From contig JAWZYU010000024.1 in the NCBI GenBank assembly GCA_038380435.1, positions 53,096,613 to 53,160,612 on the forward strand: a DNA stretch of 64,000 bases. Direction: 5' to 3'. Below the pieces are notes generated by a model. The model was not told the origin of the DNA, ran no database searches, and saw only the letters and a program-made list of their open reading frames with translations. Below, piece after piece: positions 8,386 through 20,671 of this stretch (position 1 is the first letter of the stretch; each line of letters opens with the position of its first letter). A program made the position numbers and the translations under genes. The DNA comes from Ryuthela nishihirai (Eukaryota; Arthropoda; Arachnida; Araneae; Heptathelidae).

Positions 8386-11300
8386 AATATATTGAGGGAG
8401 AGTAAGGAGGGGAAGAAAGAACTGACTCAATTGAACCTGAAAGGAAGAAAGAAGTGACTGAATTGAACCTAATAGGAAGAAAGAAGTGACTGAATTGAAC
8501 CTGATAGGAAGAAAGAAGTGACTGAATTGAACCTGAAAGGAAGAAAGAAGTGACTGAATTGAAACTGAAAGGAAGAAAGAAGTGACTGAAATGGACCTGA
8601 TAGGGAGAAAGAAGTGACTGAATTGAAACTGAAAGGAAGAAAGAAGTGACTGAATTGAACCTGATAGGAAGAAAGAACTGACTCAATTGAACCTGAAAGG
8701 AAGAAAGAAGTGACTGAATTGAAACTGAAAGGAAGAAAGAAGTGACTGAATTGAACCTGATAGGAAGAAAGAAGTGACTGAATTGAACCTGAAAGGAAGA
8801 AAGAAGTGAAGGAATTGGACCTGATAGGAAGAAAGAAGTGACTGAAATGGACCTGATAGGGAGAAAGAAGTGACTGAATTGAAACTGAAAGGAAGAAAGA
8901 AGTGACTGAATTGAACCTGAAAGGAAGAAAGAAGTGAAGGAATTGGACCTGATAGGAAGAAAGAAGTGACTGAAATGGACCTGATAGGGAGAAAGAAGTG
9001 ACTGAATTGAATCTGAAAGGAAGAAAGAAGTGACTGAATTGAACCTGAAAGGAAGAAAGAAGTGACTGAATTGTACCTGATAGGAAGAAAGAAGTGACTG
9101 AATTGAACCTGAAAGGAAGAAAGAAGTGACTGAATTGGACCTGATAGGAAGAAAGAAGTGACTCAATTGAACCTGAAAGGAAGAAAGAAGTGACTGAATT
9201 GAACCTGATAGGAAGAAAGAAGTGACTGAATTGGACCTGATAGGAAGAAAGAATTGACTCAATTGAACCTGAAAGGAAGAAAGAAGTGACTGAATTGAAC
9301 CTGAAAGGAAGAAAGAAGTGAAGGAATTGGACCTGATAGGAAGAAAGAAGTAACTGAATTGAACCTGAAAGGAAGAAAGAAGTGACTGAATTGAACCTGA
9401 CAGGGAGAAAGAAGTGACTCAATTGAACCTGATAAGAAGAAAGAAGTGACTGAATTGAACCTGAAAGGAAGAAAGAAGTGACTGAATTGGACCTGATAGA
9501 AGAAAGAAGTGACTCAATTGAACCTGAAAGGAAGAAAGAAGTGACTGAATTGAACCTGAAAGGAAGAAAGAAGTGAAGGAATTGGACCTGATAGGAAGAA
9601 AGAAGTGACTGAAATGGACCTGATAGGGAGAAAGAAGTGACTGAATTGAAACTGAAAGGAAGAAAGAAGTGACTGAATTGAACCTGAAAGGAAGAAAGAA
9701 GTGAAGGAATTGGACCTGATAGGAAGAAAGAAGTGACTGAAATGGACCTGATAGGGAGAAAGAAGTGACTGAATTGAATCTGAAAGGAAGAAAGAAGTGA
9801 CTGAATTGAACCTGAAAGGAAGAAAGAAGTGACTGAATTGTACCTGATAGGAAGAAAGAAGTGACTGAATTGAACCTGATAGGAAGAAAGAAGTGACTGA
9901 ATTGTACCTGATAGGAAGAAAGAAGTGACTGAATTGAACCTGATAGGAAGAAAGAAGTGACTGAATTGAACCTGAAAGGAAGAAAGAAGTGAAGGAATTG
10001 GACCTGATAGGAAGAAAGAAGTGACTCAATTGAACCTGAAAGGAAGAAAGAAGTGACTGAATTGAACCTGAAAGGAAGAAAGAAGTGAAGGAATTGGACC
10101 TGATAGGAAGAAAGAAGTAACTGAATTGAACCTGAAAGGAAGAAAGAAGTGACTGAAATGGACCTGACAGGGAGAAAGAAGTGACTCAATTGAACCTGAT
10201 AAGAAGAAAGAAGTGACTGAATTGAACCTGAAAGGAAGAAAGAAGTGACTGAATTGGACCTGATAGAAGAAAGAAGTGACTCAATTGAACCTGAAAGGAA
10301 GAAAGAAGTGACTGAATTGAACCTGAAAGGAAGAAAGAAGTGACCGAATTGAACCTGATAGGAAGAAAGAAGTGACTGAATTGAACCTGATAGGAAGAAA
10401 GAAGTGACTGAATTGAACCTGAAAGGAAGAAAGAAATGAATGAATTGAACCTGAAAGGAAGAAAGAAGTGAAGGAATTGGACCTGATAGGAAGAAAGAAG
10501 TGACTGAAATGGACCTGATAGGGAGAAAGAAGTGACTGAATTGAACCTGAAAGGAAGAAAGAAGTGACTGAATTGAACCTGAAAGGAAGAAAGAAGTGAC
10601 TGAATTGAACCTGATAGGAAGAAAGAAGTGACTGAATTGGACTTGATAGGAAGAAAGAATTGACTCAATTGAACCTGAAAGGAAGAAAGAAGTGATTGAA
10701 TTGAATCTGATAGGAAGAAAGAAGTGACTGAATTGGACCTGATAGGAAGAAAGAAGTAACTGAATTGAACTGAAAGGAAGAAAGAAGTGACTGAATTGGA
10801 CCTGATAGGAAGAAAGAAGTGACTGAATTGAACCTGATAGGAAGAAAGAAGTGACTGAATTGAACCTGAAAGGAAGAAAGAAGTGACTGAATTGTACCTG
10901 ATAGGAAGAAAGAATTGACTCAATTGAACCTGAAAGGAAGAAAGAAGTGACTGAATTGAACCTGAAAGGAAGAAAGAAGTGAAGGAATTGGACCTGATAG
11001 GAAGAAAGAAGTAACTGAATTGAACCTGAAAGGAAGAAAGAAGTGACTGAAATGGACCTGACAGGGAGAAAGAAGTGACTCAATTGAACCTGATAAGAAG
11101 AAAGAAGTGACTGAATTGAACCTGAAAGGAAGAAAGAAGTGACTGAATTGGACCTGATAGAAGAAAGAAGTGACTCAATTGAACCTGAAAGGAAGAAAGA
11201 AGTGACTGAATTGAACCTGAAAGGAAGAAAGAAGTGACCGAATTGAACCTGATAGGAAGAAAGAAGTGACTGAATTGAACCTGATAGGAAGAAAGAAGTG

Positions 11301-14300
11301 ACTGAATTGAACCTGAAAGGAAGAAAGAAATGAATGAATTGAACCTGAAAGGAAGAAAGAAGTGAAGGAATTGGACCTGATAGGAAGAAAGAAGTGACTG
11401 AAATGGACCTGATAGGGAGAAAGAAGTGACTGAATTGAACCTGAAAGGAAGAAAGAAGTGACTGAATTGAACCTGAAAGGAAGAAAGAAGTGACTGAATT
11501 GAACCTGATAGGAAGAAAGAAGTGACTGAATTGGACTTGATAGGAAGAAAGAATTGACTCAATTGAACCTGAAAGGAAGAAAGAAGTGATTGAATTGAAT
11601 CTGATAGGAAGAAAGAAGTGACTGAATTGGACCTGATAGGAAGAAAGAAGTAACTGAATTGAACCTGAAAGGAAGAAAGAAGTGACTGAATTGGACCTGA
11701 TAGGAAGAAAGAAGTGACTCAATTGAACCTGAAAGGAAGAAAGAAGTGACTGAATTGAACCTGATAGGAAGAAAGAAGTGACTGAATTGGACTTGATAGG
11801 AAGAAAGAATTGACTCAATTGAACCTGAAAGGAAGAAAGAAATGACTCAATTGAACCTGAAAGGAAGAAAGAAGTGACTGAATTGAACCTGATAGGAAGA
11901 AAGAAGTGACTGAATTGGACTTGATAGGAAGAAAGAATTGACTCAATTGAACCTGAAAGGAAGAAAGAAGTGATTGAATTGAATCTGATAGGAAGAAAGA
12001 AGTGACTGAATTGGACCTGATAGGAAGAAAGAAGTAACTGAATTGAACCTGAAAGGAAGAAAGAAGTGACTGAATTGGACCTGATAGGAAGAAAGAAGTG
12101 ACTCAATTGAACCTGAAAGGAAGAAAGAAGTGACTGAATTGAACCTGATAGGAAGAAAGAAGTGACTGAATTGGACTTGATAGGAAGAAAGAATTGACTC
12201 AATTGAACCTGAAAGGAAGAAAGAAATGACTCAATTGAACCTGAAAGGAAGAAAGAAGTGACTGAATTGAACCTGATAGGAAGAAAGAAGTGACTGAATT
12301 GGACTTGATAGGAAGAAAGAATTGACTCAATTGAACCTGAAAGGAAGAAAGAAGTGATTGAATTGAATCTGATAGGAAGAAAGAAGTGACTGAATTGGAC
12401 CTGATAGGAAGAAAGAAGTAACTGAATTGAACCTGAAAGGAAGAAAGAAGTGACTGAATTGGACCTGATAGGAAGAAAGAAGTGACTCAATTGAACCTGA
12501 AAGGAAGAAAGAAGTGACTCAATTGAACCTGATAGGGAGAAAGAAGTGACTGAATTGAACCTGAAAGGAAGAAAGAAGTGACTGAATTGAACCTGAAAGG
12601 AAGAAAGAAGTGACTGAATTGAACCTGATAGGAAGAAAGAAGTGACTCAATTGAATCTGAAAGGAAGAAAGAAGTGACTGAATTGAACCTGAAAGGAAGA
12701 AAGAAGTGACTGAATTGGACCTGATAGGAAGAAAGAAGTGACTGAATTGGACCTGATAGGAAGAAAGTGACTGAATTGAACCTGAAAGGAAGAAAGAAGT
12801 GACTGAATTGGACCTGATAGGAAGAAAGAAGTGACTGAATTGAACCTGAAAGGAAGAAAGAAGTGACTGAATTGAACCTGAAAGGAAGAAAGAAGTGACT
12901 GAATTGGACCTGATAGGAAGAAAGAAGTGACTGAATTGAACCTGAAAGGAAGAAAGAAGTGACTGAATTGGACCTTATAGGAAGAAAGAAGTGACTGAAT
13001 TGAACCTGAAAGGAAGAAAGAAGTGACTGAATTGGACCTGATAGGAAGAAAGAAGTGACTGAATTGAACCTGAAAGGAAGAAAGATGTGACTGAATTGGA
13101 CCTGATAGGAAGAAAGATGTGACTGAATTGGACCTGATAGGAAGAAAGAAGTGACTGAATTGAACCTGAAAGGGAGAAAGAAGTGACTGAATTGAACCTG
13201 AGAGGAAGAAAGAAGTGACTGAATTGGACCTGATAGGAAGAAAGAAGTGACTCAATTGAACCTGAAAGGAAGAAAGAAGTGACTGAATTGAACCTGAAAG
13301 GAAGAAAGAAGTGACTGAATTGAACCTGATGGGAAGAAAGAAGTGACTGAATTGAACCTGAAAGGAAGAAAGAAGTGACTGAATTGAACCTGATGGGAAG
13401 AAAGAAGTGACTGAATTGAACCTGATAGGAAGAAAGAAGTGACTGAATTGAACCTGAAAGGAAGAAAGAAGTGACTGAATTGGACCTGATGGGAAGAAAG
13501 AAGTGACTGAATTGAACCTGAAAGGAAGAAAGAAGTGACTCAATTGAACCTGAAAGGAAGAAAGAAGTGACTCAATTGAACCTGATAGGGAGAAAGAAGT
13601 GACTGAATTGAACCTGAAAGGAAGAAAGAAGTGACTGAATTGAACCTGAAAGGAAGAAAGAAGTGACTGAATTGAACCTGATAGGAAGAAAGAAGTGACT
13701 CAATTGAATCTGAAAGGAAGAAAGAAGTGACTGAATTGAACCTGAAAGGAAGAAAGAAGTGACTGAATTGGACCTGATAGGAAGAAAGAAGTGACTGAAT
13801 TGGACCTGATAGGAAGAAAGTGACTGAATTGAACCTGAAAGGAAGAAAGAAGTGACTGAATTGGACCTGATAGGAAGAAAGAAGTGACTGAATTGAACCT
13901 GAAAGGAAGAAAGAAGTGACTGAATTGAACCTGAAAGGAAGAAAGAAGTGACTGAATTGGACCTGATAGGAAGAAAGAAGTGACTGAATTGAACCTGAAA
14001 GGAAGAAAGAAGTGACTGAATTGGACCTGATAGGAAGAAAGAAGTGACTGAATTGAACCTGAAAGGAAGAAAGAAGTGACTGAATTGGACCTGATAGGAA
14101 GAAAGAAGTGACTGAATTGAACCTGAAAGGAAGAAAGATGTGACTGAATTGGACCTGATAGGAAGAAAGATGTGACTGAATTGGACCTGATAGGAAGAAA
14201 GAAGTGACTGAATTGAACCTGAAAGGGAGAAAGAAGTGACTGAATTGAACCTGAGAGGAAGAAAGAAGTGACTGAATTGGACCTGATAGGAAGAAAGAAG

Positions 14301-14640
14301 TGACTCAATTGAACCTGAAAGGAAGAAAGAAGTGACTGAATTGAACCTGAAAGGAAGAAAGAAGTGACTGAATTGAACCTGATGGGAAGAAAGAAGTGAC
14401 TGAATTGAACCTGATAGGAAGAAAGAAGTGACTGAATTGAACCTGAAAGGAAGAAAGAAGTGACTGAAATGGACCTGATAGGGAGAAAGAAGTGACTGAA
14501 TTGAATCTGAAAGGAAGAAAGAAGTGACTGAATTGAACCTGAAAGGAAGAAAGAAGTGACTGAATTGAACCTGATAAGAAGAAAGAAGTGACTGAATAGA
14601 ACCTGAAAGGAAGAAAGAAGTGACTGAATTGAACCTGACA
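8386..14640. repeat. 32-bp minisatellite array with higher-order repeats
   Basis: Roughly 195 copies of a 32-bp unit (AGGAAGAAAGAAGTGACTGA then ATTGAACCTGAT/A) in one orientation. Variants (GGACCTGAT, AAGGAATTGG, GACTCAATTG, ACCTGACAGGGAG, AAAGATGTGAC) recur in fixed order. A block repeats with an offset of 894 bp (10161 to 11055). A 384-bp sub-block repeats near 11713 and 12097. A 1053-bp block repeats across 12.6-14.6 kb (12641/13694, 12761/13814, 13081/14134). The unit has no stop codon in any minus-strand frame, so very long minus-strand open frames appear, one over 1000 codons. With a 32-bp period these give a 32-residue protein repeat over 96 bp. The plus strand is strongly purine-rich. 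Confidence 0.98.
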
Positions 14641-15063
14641 AGCATTTTAATCGACATTAACATTCCTGATTAACATTCTTTTCAATCGGAAAATATTCTC
14701 GACGAATAGTGAAGGTGTAGGTGTTTTTTTTTTCTGCTCTGTTTCAGCCGTTGAACTTTTTTTGTGCCTTCGTTTCGGTTTTTTAGATTCTCCAGTGGGG
14801 ATTTTTCAGATCCGTAGTTTCCTACTACGGATCTAAGGGCAGGGGGGGGGGGGGGGGGGGCATGGCTCTCTTACTCTTACATTCCCCCTAGATCCTGTCC
14901 TGGTTTCCACTTCTTAACTGCTTAATTGTTTCAATTACATCATTTCCTTTACTGATTTGCTGTAGAGAATAACCGAATTTAAGTTTTTTCAGTTATTCAA
15001 ATGTTTTTTAAATATTCCAAATAGCCTCTTCCGCCTGAACTATGCCATAAATCACGGCTATTT
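14641..15063. other. single-copy spacer with hairpin and G run
   Basis: Unique sequence after the 32-bp array. It contains the inverted repeat at 14808-14834 and a run of 19 G at 14842-14860. Confidence 0.5.
14808..14834. repeat. perfect inverted repeat next to a G run
   Basis: AGATCCGTAGT, a 5-base spacer, then ACTACGGATCT. The right arm plus TAAGGG matches the SINE-B head (TACGGATCTAAGGG), so it may be a SINE-B remnant. The G run begins 8 bases later. Confidence 0.8.
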
Positions 15064-15076
15064 CCGGAGATTGGTG

Positions 15077-15640
15077 ATCGGGGGTGGCTCAGTCGGTAAC
15101 GCACCAGACTCGTAATCTGCAGTTCCCAGGTTCGAGTCCCAGCAGGGTCAGCGTTGAGATTTATCTACGCAAATTTCCCCCACCCTGACCACGGTCAGTA
15201 AGGGACACCGATGGCCTTCGAAAGGCCGCAATCCGTCGGATGGGACGTTAAGCCGTGGCCCCGTGTGCGGGAGAGATATACCCTATATATGTTGTCCCAT
15301 GGCCGAGTGGTTAGCACGCTTGGCTACGGATCTAAGGGACCTGGGTTCGAGCCCCGGGTAAGGCATGGACGTCTGTGCCGTTTTTCTGCTGAGGTCCTGC
15401 CATCCTCATAGACCTTCTACTATGGCATATAAACTGACAGGCTCCTGTCAGACCTCTGTGGCAAGCAGCTGCTTGAGGGGGTATTTATTTATTTATATGG
15501 GAAGTTACCATCTGTCTCCCAAAAGCTGTTCCAGTGGGTTCCTTCCCCCAACCTTCTCTGAGCTTTCAGGGTCCTTGTGATCTGGCCATTTAGCCCATGG
15601 TGTGCAAAAAAAGTGCCGCTCAGAGGTAAAACAACCCTAC
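15077..15640 (+). mobile_element. SINE-A interrupted by a SINE-B, with target-site duplication
   Basis: CCGGAGATTGGTG lies at 15064-15076 and 15641-15653. The SINE-A sequence runs from its head to about 15293 and resumes at GGGAAGTTACCATCTG near 15498. In between is a SINE-B, and about 30 bp of SINE-A (GCACGTTAAAGAACACG...) are missing at the join. Confidence 0.93.
15294..15496 (+). mobile_element. SINE-B nested inside SINE-A
   Basis: Head GTCCCATGGCCGAGTGGTTA, B box GGTTCGAGCCC, body and (TTTA)n tail are complete. No clean duplication of SINE-A sequence flanks it; instead SINE-A bases are deleted, so this was either an insertion with deletion or a template switch. Confidence 0.92.
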
Positions 15641-15653
15641 CCGGAGATTGGTG

Positions 15654-16348
15654 CATTTAACGCATCCAAACCGCAACCGTATAACTGCTACCGTTATGGA
15701 ATAAATGAAATTAAACCGTGACTGCCGAGATTAATCTTTTGCGAAAATAGAAACGTTGCAACGGAAATAATATCTGCCTCTATAACACGGAATCGTCGTC
15801 CTTGAATTCTCTTTTACTCTTGAAATATTTTCAAGGGCAAGAGTAGCAGAAAAAGAAAAACGTTTCGTTTCCTCCTATTTCGAGGAAGTCATTCAGTTGC
15901 AAGCAAAAAACGAACCGTTCCTTCATTCCTTGGAGTTGTTAGCTGCTGCTTGTCGTGTGACTGTCGAGAGCTCGTTAAAACTCGGACGTCCGTAAATCCT
16001 TCATCTGAGCCTCGTTTCCTCGTCATCCAGACAGAACCAGTTTCTTTCGCATCCCATGAAGCAGCCGAGAAGTCCACTCTAAACAAAATCCCGTCGATGC
16101 GTTACATTCTGTTGAAAACTGCAGTCCAATGAAATAAACAAAATGGTCCGAACTCGTTTTGGTAGATACGTCACAGGCAGGATCGATTCCACGTCAGGAC
16201 ATAAATCATTGGTTATTTAGTTTCTAGTTGAAGGTTTGGGTTTGAGCTGTGCTGAAAGTCGATGGGGCTTTACGCCGGTACAGAAAAGTTTTTGGGGGGA
16301 ATTTTGAAGTTCTAAAGTAAATGAAAAGAAATCTAAAAGAAAAATCGT
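15654..16348. other. single-copy stretch, no feature recognised
   Basis: Short open frames of 60-65 codons on both strands around 15889-16132 have no recognisable content. No RNA gene is seen. Confidence 0.4.
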
Positions 16349-16361
16349 CCATATTTGAAGG

Positions 16362-16918
16362 TTGGGTTGTTGGGTTGTTTTACCTCTGAGCGGCACTTTT
16401 TTGCACACCATGGGCTAAATCCAGGTCACATGGATCTTGAAGGCTCAGAGAAGGTTGGGGGAGGGGACCCACTGGAACAGCTGTTGGGAGACAGATGGTA
16501 GCCTCCCGTCAAGGCCATCCAGCGTGTTCTTTAACGTTGGGTTGTTTTGCCTCTGAGCGGCACTTTTTGCACACCATGGGCTAAATGGCCAGGTCACATG
16601 GACCCCGAAGGCTCAGAGAAGGTTGGGGGAGGGGATCCACTAGAACAGCTGTTGGGAGACAGATGGTAGCCTCCCGTCAAGGCCATCCAGCGTGTTCTTT
16701 AACGTGCACAGGGTATGGCTCTCCCGCACACGGAACCACGGCTTAACGTCCCATCCGACGGACGGCGGCCTTTCCAAGCCCATCGGTGTCCCCTACTGAC
16801 CGTGGGCAGGGCGGGGAATTTTTGCGGAGATAAATCTCAACGCTGACCCAGCTGGGACTCGAACCTGGGAACTACAGATACGAGCCTGGCGCGCTACTGA
16901 CTGAGCCACCCCCGCCCC
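16362..16918 (-). mobile_element. SINE-A with duplicated 3' module, with target-site duplication
   Basis: ATATTTGAAGG flanks both sides (16351-16361, 16919-16929). On the minus strand the element is a full SINE-A whose 3' half, from the GTTAAAGAACACG point to the tail, is present twice. The join CAACGTTAAAG is the one used in the arrays at 37.6 and 50.1 kb. Confidence 0.94.
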
Positions 16919-17184
16919 ATATTTGAAGGAAACTCTAGTGTGACTTAAAGACATCTACGGAATGCGTCGCAGAAATAAAAGGTCGATGCGATGAAATCTC
17001 GTGAAGACGAATCGAACGACGTGATCTCAGGATTATATTTCTCAATTCAGTCCCATTCGTAAAACTTGAATAACAATTCAACTTGTTTAGAAGCTCCTGA
17101 ATATTTACAATTCGTTATTTGTAAATATTTCGAATTGCTTATGGACTCGGAGATAATCCGCTAACCTTCGTCTTGTACTCGGTG

Positions 17185-17420
17185 AGAAAGGCCGCCGTCC
17201 GTCGGATGGGACGTTAAGCCGTGGCCCCATGTGAGGATGAGCCATACCTTGTGCACGTTAAAAAACACGTGGATGGCCTTCACGGGAGGCTACCATCTGT
17301 CTCCTAACAGCTGTCCAGTGGGTATCCCCCCCAACCTTCTCTGAGCCCTCGGGATCCGTGTGACCTGGCCATTGAACCCATGGTGTGCAAAAAAGTGCCA
17401 CTCACAGGTAAAACAAACCA
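17185..17420 (+). mobile_element. SINE-A, 5'-truncated and diverged
   Basis: Begins at GAAAGGCCGCCGTCCGTCGG and runs to GTAAAACAAACCAACC. The head is lacking, with many substitutions and small indels. Confidence 0.85.
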
Positions 17421-17436
17421 ACCCCTTCTTCAATAT

Positions 17437-17513
17437 TCACTGAGTCCTGTGGGTCTTTGTGACCTGGCCATTCATCCCATTGTGTGTAAAGTCCGCTGTA
17501 AAGTAAAACAACC
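17437..17513 (+). mobile_element. SINE-A tail fragment
   Basis: CACTGAGTCCTGTGGGTCTT, GTGACCTGGCCATTCA and GTAAAACAACCC match the SINE-A 3' end with high divergence. It lies directly behind another tail, so it may be an old partial tandem unit. Confidence 0.6.
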
Positions 17514-17671
17514 CACTGAGACAAAAAAAAAAAATCCCCTGTTTTTTTAACTTCCACTCTTTCTATCCAAATGAGTCCGGCGCTTGCTGATTGAAGTTCC
17601 TTTTCTTCTAAGGAATGAAAGTTTCTCATGACGAATCCCATCGAAGTTCTTCAAATACTAAAACAAAAAAA

Positions 17672-18057
17672 GGGGCGGGGGTGGCTCAGTCGGTAGCGCG
17701 CCAGGCTCGTAATCTGTAGTTCCCAGGTTCAAGTCCCAGCTGGGTCAGCGTTGAGATTTATCTCCGCAAAATTCCCCGCCTAGCCCACGGTCAGTAGGGG
17801 ACACCGATGGGCTTGGAAAAACCGCCGTCCGTCAGTTCGGACGTTAAGCCGTGGCACCGTGTGCGGGAGAGCCATACCCTGTGCACGTTAAAGAACACGC
17901 TGGATGGCATTGACGGGAGGCTACCATCTGACTCCCAACAGCTGTTCCAGTGGGTCCCCTTCCCCAACTTTCTCTGAGCCTTCGGGGTCCTTGTGACCTG
18001 GCCATTTAGCTCATTGTGTGCAAAAAAGTGTTGCTCAGAAGTAAAACAATCAACCAA
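17672..18057 (+). mobile_element. SINE-A, near full length
   Basis: Complete head, body and tail. The tail reads GTAAAACAATCAACCAATCA instead of the usual ACAACCCAACCC. No clear target-site duplication is seen. Confidence 0.92.
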
Positions 18058-18098
18058 TCAACATCTTCAAATGCATCGCAGGCAGCTGAGTCACCGAT

Positions 18099-20669
18099 TA
18101 GTCACGTGACACGAAGGTTGCCAGATCACTCATTTATAAAAAAATCGTAGCCAGATATTTTTTCTGAATTCTGTAATCAACCATAGTGTTCGGATATTTT
18201 TTAATATATATAATGCGTATGAATATATAATGCAATGAATATGGAGCGTGTGCAGTTACCGTTCGCAGCAAACTGGAGCGGTTGCGGTTAATGTTCACAG
18301 CACATTGGATCGTGTGGGCTCATTCACGGAAATATTGAGCGTGTGCAGTTACCGTTCACAGCAAACTGGAGCGGTTGCGATTAATGTTCACAGCACATTG
18401 GATCGTGTGGGCTCACAAAGACCTGAATCGTGTGGGCTCACTCACGGAAATATTGAGCGTGTGCGGTTACCGTTCACAGCAAACTGGAGCGGTTGCGGTT
18501 AATGTTCACAGCACATTGATTCGTGTGAGCTCACAAAGACCTGGATCGTGTGGGCTCACTCACGGAAATATTGAGCGTGTGCAGTTACCGTTCACAGCAA
18601 ACTGGAGCGGTTGCGGTTATGTTCACAGCACATTGGATCGTGTGAGCTCACAAAGACCTGAATCGTGTGGGCTCACTCACGGAAATATTGAGCGTGTGCG
18701 GTTACCGTTCACAGCAAACTGGAGCGGTTGCGGTTAATGTTCACAGCACATTGATTCGTGTGAGCTCACAAAGACCTGGATCGTGTGGGCTCACTCACGG
18801 AAATATTGAGCGTGTGCAGTTACCGTTCACAGCAAACTGGAGCGGTTGCGGTTATGTTCACAGCACATTGGATCGTGTGAGCTCACAAAGACCTGGATCG
18901 TGTGGGCTCACTCACGGAAATATTGAGCGTGTGCAGTTACCGTTCACAGCAAACTGGAGTGGTTGCGGTTAATGTTCACAGCACATTGATTCGTGTGAGC
19001 TCACAAAGACCTGGATCGTGTGGGCTCACTCACGGAAATATTGAGCGTGTGCAGTTACCGTTCACCGCAAACTGGAGCGGTTGCGGTTATGTTCACAGCA
19101 CATTGGATCGTGTGAGCTCACAAAGACCTGGATCGTGTGGGCTCACTCACGGAAATATTGAGCGTGTGCAGTTACCGTTCACAGCAAACTGGAGCGGTTG
19201 CGGTTAATGTTCACAGCACATTGGATCGTGTGAGATCACAAAGACCTGGATCGTCTGGGCTCACTCACGGAAATATTGAGCGTGTGCAGTTACCGTTCAC
19301 AGCAAACTGGAGCGGTTGCGGTTAATGTTCACAGCACATTGGATCGTGTGAGCTCACAAAGACCTGGATCGTGTGGGCTCACTCACGGAAATATTGAGAG
19401 TGTGCGGTTACCATTCACAGCAAACTGGAGCGGTTGCGGTTAATGTTCACAGCACATTGATTCGTGTGAGCTCACAAAGACCTGGATCGTGTGGGCTCAC
19501 TCACGGAAATATTGAGCGTGTGCAGTTACCGTTCACAACAAACTGGAGCGGTTGCGGTTATGTTCACAGCACATTGGATCGTGTGAGCTCACAAAGACCT
19601 GGATCGTGTGGGCTCACTCACGGAAATATTGAGCGTGTGCAGTTACCGTTCACAGCAAACTGGAGTGGTTGCGGTTAATGTTCACAGCACATTGATTCGT
19701 GTGAGCTCACAAAGACCTGGATCGTGTGGGCTCACTCACGGAAATATTGAGCGTGTGCAGTTACCGTTCACCGCAAACTGGAGCGGTTGCGGTTATGTTC
19801 ACAGCACATTGGATCGTGTGAGCTCACAAAGACCTGGATCGTGTGGGCTCACTCACGGAAATATTGAGCGTGTGCAGTTACCGTTCACAGCAAACTGGAG
19901 CGGTTGCGGTTAATGTTCACAGCACATTGGATCGTGTGAGATCACAAAGACCTGGATCGTCTGGGCTCACTCACGGAAATATTGAGCGTGTGCAGTTACC
20001 GTTCACAGCAAACTGGAGCGGTTGCGGTTAATGTTCACAGCACATTGGATCGTGTGAGCTCACAAAGACCTGGATCGTGTGGGCTCACTCACGGAAATAT
20101 TGAGAGTGTGCGGTTACCATTCACAGCAAACTGGAGCGGTTGCGGTTAATGTTCACAGCACATTGATTCGTGTGAGCTCACAAAGACCTGGATCGTGTGG
20201 GCTCACTCACGGAAATATTGAGCGTGTGCAGTTACCGTTCACAACAAACTGGAGCGGTTGCGGTTATGTTCACAGCACATTGGATCGTGTGAGCTCACAA
20301 AGACCTGGATCGTGTGGGCTCACTCACGGAAATATTGAGCGTGTGCAGTTACCGTTCACAGCAAACTGGAGTGGTTGCGGTTAATGTTCACAGCACATTG
20401 GATCGTGTGAGCTCACAAAGACCTGGATCGTGTGGGCTCACTCACGGAAATATTGAGCGTGTGCAGTAACTGCACACGCTCCAGTTTGCTGTGAACGGTA
20501 ACTGGAGCGCGTGCAGTTGCTGTACACGCTCCAGATATTTTTCCTGAATTCTGTAATCACGTGACACGAAGGTTGCTAGATCACTCATTTCTAAAAAAAT
20601 CGTTTCCAGATATTTTTTCTCAATTCTGTAATCCACCATAGTGTTCGGATATTTTTTTTGGAGCGACTG
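18099..20669. mobile_element. family C element expanded by an internal satellite
   Basis: The left side starts within the arm (TCACGTGACACGAAGGTTGC) and reads through a C terminus to ATCAACCATAGTGTTCGG. It then has the linker ATATATATAATGCGTATGAA and a long 118-bp array. The right side has the palindromes, arm and terminus GAGCGACTG followed by TA (20670-20671). The outer left terminus is missing. Confidence 0.92.
18244..20480. repeat. 118-bp satellite array with 235- and 706-bp higher-order repeats
   Basis: About 19 copies of the module GTGCAGTTACCGTTCACAGC ... GGAAATATTGAGC. Units alternate 118 bp (GGTTAATGTTC) and 117 bp (GGTTATGTTC), giving a 235-bp dimer. A six-unit block of 706 bp is repeated at 18902-19607 and 19608-20313, carrying the same private variants (CTGGAGTGG, CATTGATTCG, CACCGCAAAC, GAGAGTGTGCGG, CACAACAAAC). 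Confidence 0.96.
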
Positions 20670-20671
20670 TA

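Noticed and set aside
9419..12490. Minus-strand open frame of 1023 codons
   Set aside because: It lies entirely in the 32-bp array, whose unit has no stop in any minus-strand frame. The Ser/Phe/Leu-rich 32-residue repeat is a translation artefact of the tandem DNA.
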